A stretch of 6,163 bases of DNA. It comes from JBBQIY01 sp964618405. GTDB taxonomy: Bacteria > Verrucomicrobiota > Kiritimatiellia > RFP12 > UBA3636. Each line of letters opens with the position of its first letter. The first letter of the stretch is position 1. The stretch spans positions 1 to 6,163 of the forward strand of contig CAZUAY010000240.1 of NCBI GenBank assembly GCA_964618405.1. Reading direction: 5' to 3'. Both the position numbers and the translations under genes were made by a program. The notes under the pieces were generated by a model. The model was not told where the DNA came from, searched no databases, and was given only the letters and a program-made list of their open reading frames with translations. Positions 5,445 to 6,163 of the stretch are shown one piece after another.

Positions 5445-5531
5445 TTAGGCCCTAGGCCCTAGCTCTGGCATGGGCATCGTTTCGACTTCCTGCCACCTGT
5501 AGTCAGCTAGCACTTAAGGCCTAGGGCCTAA
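5445..5531. repeat. 87-bp nested palindrome
   Basis: The outer arms are perfect 14-mers: TTAGGCCCTAGGCC (5445-5458) and GGCCTAGGGCCTAA (5518-5531). Directly inside, CTAGCT (5459-5464) pairs with AGCTAG (5505-5510), and TGGCA (5466-5470) pairs with TGCCA (5491-5495). This gives 25 bp in three blocks, with unpaired 7-nt and 9-nt segments on the right arm and a 20-nt apical loop. It has the shape of a small folded mobile element or a single-strand recombination site. No transposase is nearby. Confidence 0.65.
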
Positions 5532-5584
5532 CGGCTTTGAGTGCGTGAGTGTAGAGAATGGGAGTGTGTAGGGTATGAGAGTGT

Positions 5585-5621
5585 GGGAGTGTGGGAGCAA
5601 TGGGAAGTATGGGAGTGTGGG
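5585..5621 (+). other. G-quadruplex-compatible GGG tract
   Basis: Five GGG runs at 5585-5587, 5593-5595, 5602-5604, 5611-5613 and 5619-5621, with intervening loops of 5, 6, 6 and 5 nt. This satisfies the common G3-N1-7 pattern. It sits in a longer degenerate GGGAGTGTGGGAG repeat (5541-5622). Related words occur at 4027-4044 and 5370-5396. The tract is about 200 nt upstream of the methyltransferase start, on its coding strand. Confidence 0.5.
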
Positions 5622-5652
5622 AATTCTGGAGGGCGAGACTGAGGCGAGCCGC

Positions 5653-5671
5653 GGCGCGGTGTCACCGCGCC
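5653..5671. other. 19-bp GC-rich perfect palindrome
   Basis: GGCGCGGTG and CACCGCGCC flank a single central T. No T-run follows within 15 nt, so it is not a classic terminator. Its form (9-bp arms, one central base) is the same as that of the palindrome at 124-142, although the sequences differ. Confidence 0.5.
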
Positions 5672-5689
5672 ATCCCCTCATCCCAATTC

Positions 5690-5717
5690 GTAATTTGTAA
5701 TTTGTAATTTGTAATTG
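5690..5717 (+). repeat. Tandem 7-bp repeat GTAATTT
   Basis: Four consecutive units of GTAATTT, the last ending in G instead of T. Uninterrupted short tandems of this kind can change copy number by slippage. It lies about 100 nt before the methyltransferase start, outside any likely core promoter. Confidence 0.8.
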
Positions 5718-5774
5718 CTCCATTCCAAACCTCCAGTATCCCCAGTTTCTCAGGCAAGTTTTTGCTTAAATTCC

Positions 5775-5810
5775 TTGAAAGCGCTTGCGGCTGGGTGTTT
5801 TATGTAGTAA
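5775..5810 (+). promoter_or_regulatory. Possible promoter/operator before the methyltransferase
   Basis: TTGAAA (5775-5780) is followed by TATGTA (5801-5806), but the 20-nt spacing is long, so the promoter is weakly supported. Overlapping it is GAAAGCGCTTGC (5777-5788) with the 8-bp palindrome AAGCGCTT, which resembles a LacI-family or catabolite-response operator core. A start site near 5813-5820 would give an almost leaderless message. Confidence 0.28.
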
Positions 5811-5819
5811 TCTTTTTCT

Positions 5820-6163
5820 ATGCATCCCCCCACCATACAGTACTACGAGACGAACGCAGAGCGATTGGCGTTGCGGTATGCTGAGGCTGATGTGGCCGAT
5901 TTGCACGCCTTTTTAGAACGCTGGTTGCCGGATACCGGAAGTGTATTGGAAATGGGTTGCGGCACAGGCCGGGAAGCGGTCTGGATGGCGGCTCGGGGTT
6001 TGGATGTGACGGCAACGGATGCCAGCGCGGCCATGCTCGATAAAGCTATAAAAATGCCGGGTGGCACGACGGTCAAGTTTGAGCAAGCCGGTTTCCCGCT
6101 GAAAGAGGGCTCACCGCTGCTAAAAAACCGATTTGATGCGATTGTTGCCGTGGCTGTTTTAAT
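5820..6163 (+). CDS. Class I SAM-dependent methyltransferase, N-terminal part
   Basis: The first 114 codons of a gene that continues past the right edge. Motif I is complete: SVLEMGCGTGREAVWMA (41-57) with the glycine-rich SAM loop. It is followed by the second strand GLDVTATDASAAML with D67 as the likely ribose-binding acid, and by FDAIVAVAVL (105-114) at the motif IV strand. A helix before motif I (DLHAFLERWLP) fits small Rossmann methyltransferases. The substrate cannot be told from this part. The ATG is the first possible start, since an in-frame TAA lies at 5808-5810. The preceding bases are pyrimidine-rich (TCTTTTTCT) with no ribosome site, which suggests leaderless or S1-dependent initiation. 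No upstream partner gene is visible; downstream neighbours are outside the window. Confidence 0.9.
   Translation, partial: MHPPTIQYYETNAERLALRYAEADVADLHAFLERWLPDTGSVLEMGCGTGREAVWMAARGLDVTATDASAAMLDKAIKMPGGTTVKFEQAGFPLKEGSPLLKNRFDAIVAVAVL

Larger units (their letters stand above)
4915..5819. other. Gene-free 0.9-kb repeat-rich region
   Basis: No convincing coding sequence on either strand. Positions 4915-5100 are AT-rich and should contain the promoter of the small-protein/ART pair, but I could not find a clear -35/-10 pair. From 5100 on it is a patchwork of repeats: copy 3 of the dispersed repeat, CACGAA fold-back words, a nested palindrome, G-rich tracts, a GC palindrome and a 7-bp tandem. 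A 69-aa frame on the minus strand at 5514-5723 is built only of these repeats and is not called. Confidence 0.65.

Noticed and set aside
5437..5532. Integron attC site (GTTAGGT ... GCCTAAC)
   Set aside because: The two 7-mers match the R' and R'' consensus letters, but they lie in inside-out order (GTT outermost). A real attC has AAC ... GTT facing inward. No integrase is present in the window.
5541..5717. CRISPR array
   Set aside because: The repeats are short, degenerate and without unique spacers; they are low-complexity words and a 7-bp tandem.
5514..5723. 69-aa minus-strand reading frame
   Set aside because: It consists entirely of the palindrome, the G-rich repeat and the GTAATTT tandem read in reverse; no ribosome site or protein-like pattern.

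Overview
The window reads as a bacterial chromosome segment with two conserved-metabolism blocks and an accessory middle. No single gene fixes the taxon. The gene-free stretches are built from degenerate word-like repeats: CCACGAA/CACGAAG words, GGGAGTGTGGGAG words, a GTAATTT tandem and TTAGGCC-type palindromes. From memory, this style is common in the PVC group (Kiritimatiellota, Lentisphaerota, Verrucomicrobiota). That placement is a low-confidence inference.

Layout. Positions 1-287 hold no gene but carry a dense set of near-perfect hairpins (about 96-259) with two mutually exclusive pairings. Positions 288-2789, minus strand, form a compact three-gene unit transcribed right to left. It starts with ribD (deaminase/reductase, GTG start), continues with ribE (riboflavin synthase, with AGGAGG placed over the ribD stop region), and ends 18 nt later with a very acidic 214-aa protein whose N-terminal half resembles the plasmid pRiA4b ORF-3 / IS1096 TnpR-like fold. 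A good sigma-70-type promoter (TTGACT, 17 nt, TAAAAT) lies just upstream of ribD. No FMN riboswitch is visible.

Positions 3093-3733, plus strand, are a classical AbrB/MazE-type antitoxin and PIN-domain toxin pair with an ATGA overlap. Positions 4123-4914, minus strand, are a second compact pair. It has a 65-aa small protein and, 3 nt after its stop, a 196-aa protein that looks like an ADP-ribosyltransferase-type toxin (FHG near the N-terminus, then S-x-N-x-YDWLG-x-GVYFWE). I infer that this is a toxin-antitoxin or defence module, and it is the most interesting coding content here.

The two modules are delimited by three same-orientation copies of one dispersed repeat, at about 2892, 3903 and 5122. 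The order is repeat, AbrB/PIN, repeat, small protein/ART-like, repeat. This resembles a cassette array, although no integron attC signature is present.

Positions 4915-5819 have no gene. They carry the third repeat, a fold-back of CACGAA words, an 87-bp nested palindrome, a G-quadruplex-compatible G-rich tract, a GC-rich 19-bp palindrome and a 7-bp tandem repeat. At 5820 a class I SAM-dependent methyltransferase begins and runs off the window. It has no Shine-Dalgarno sequence.
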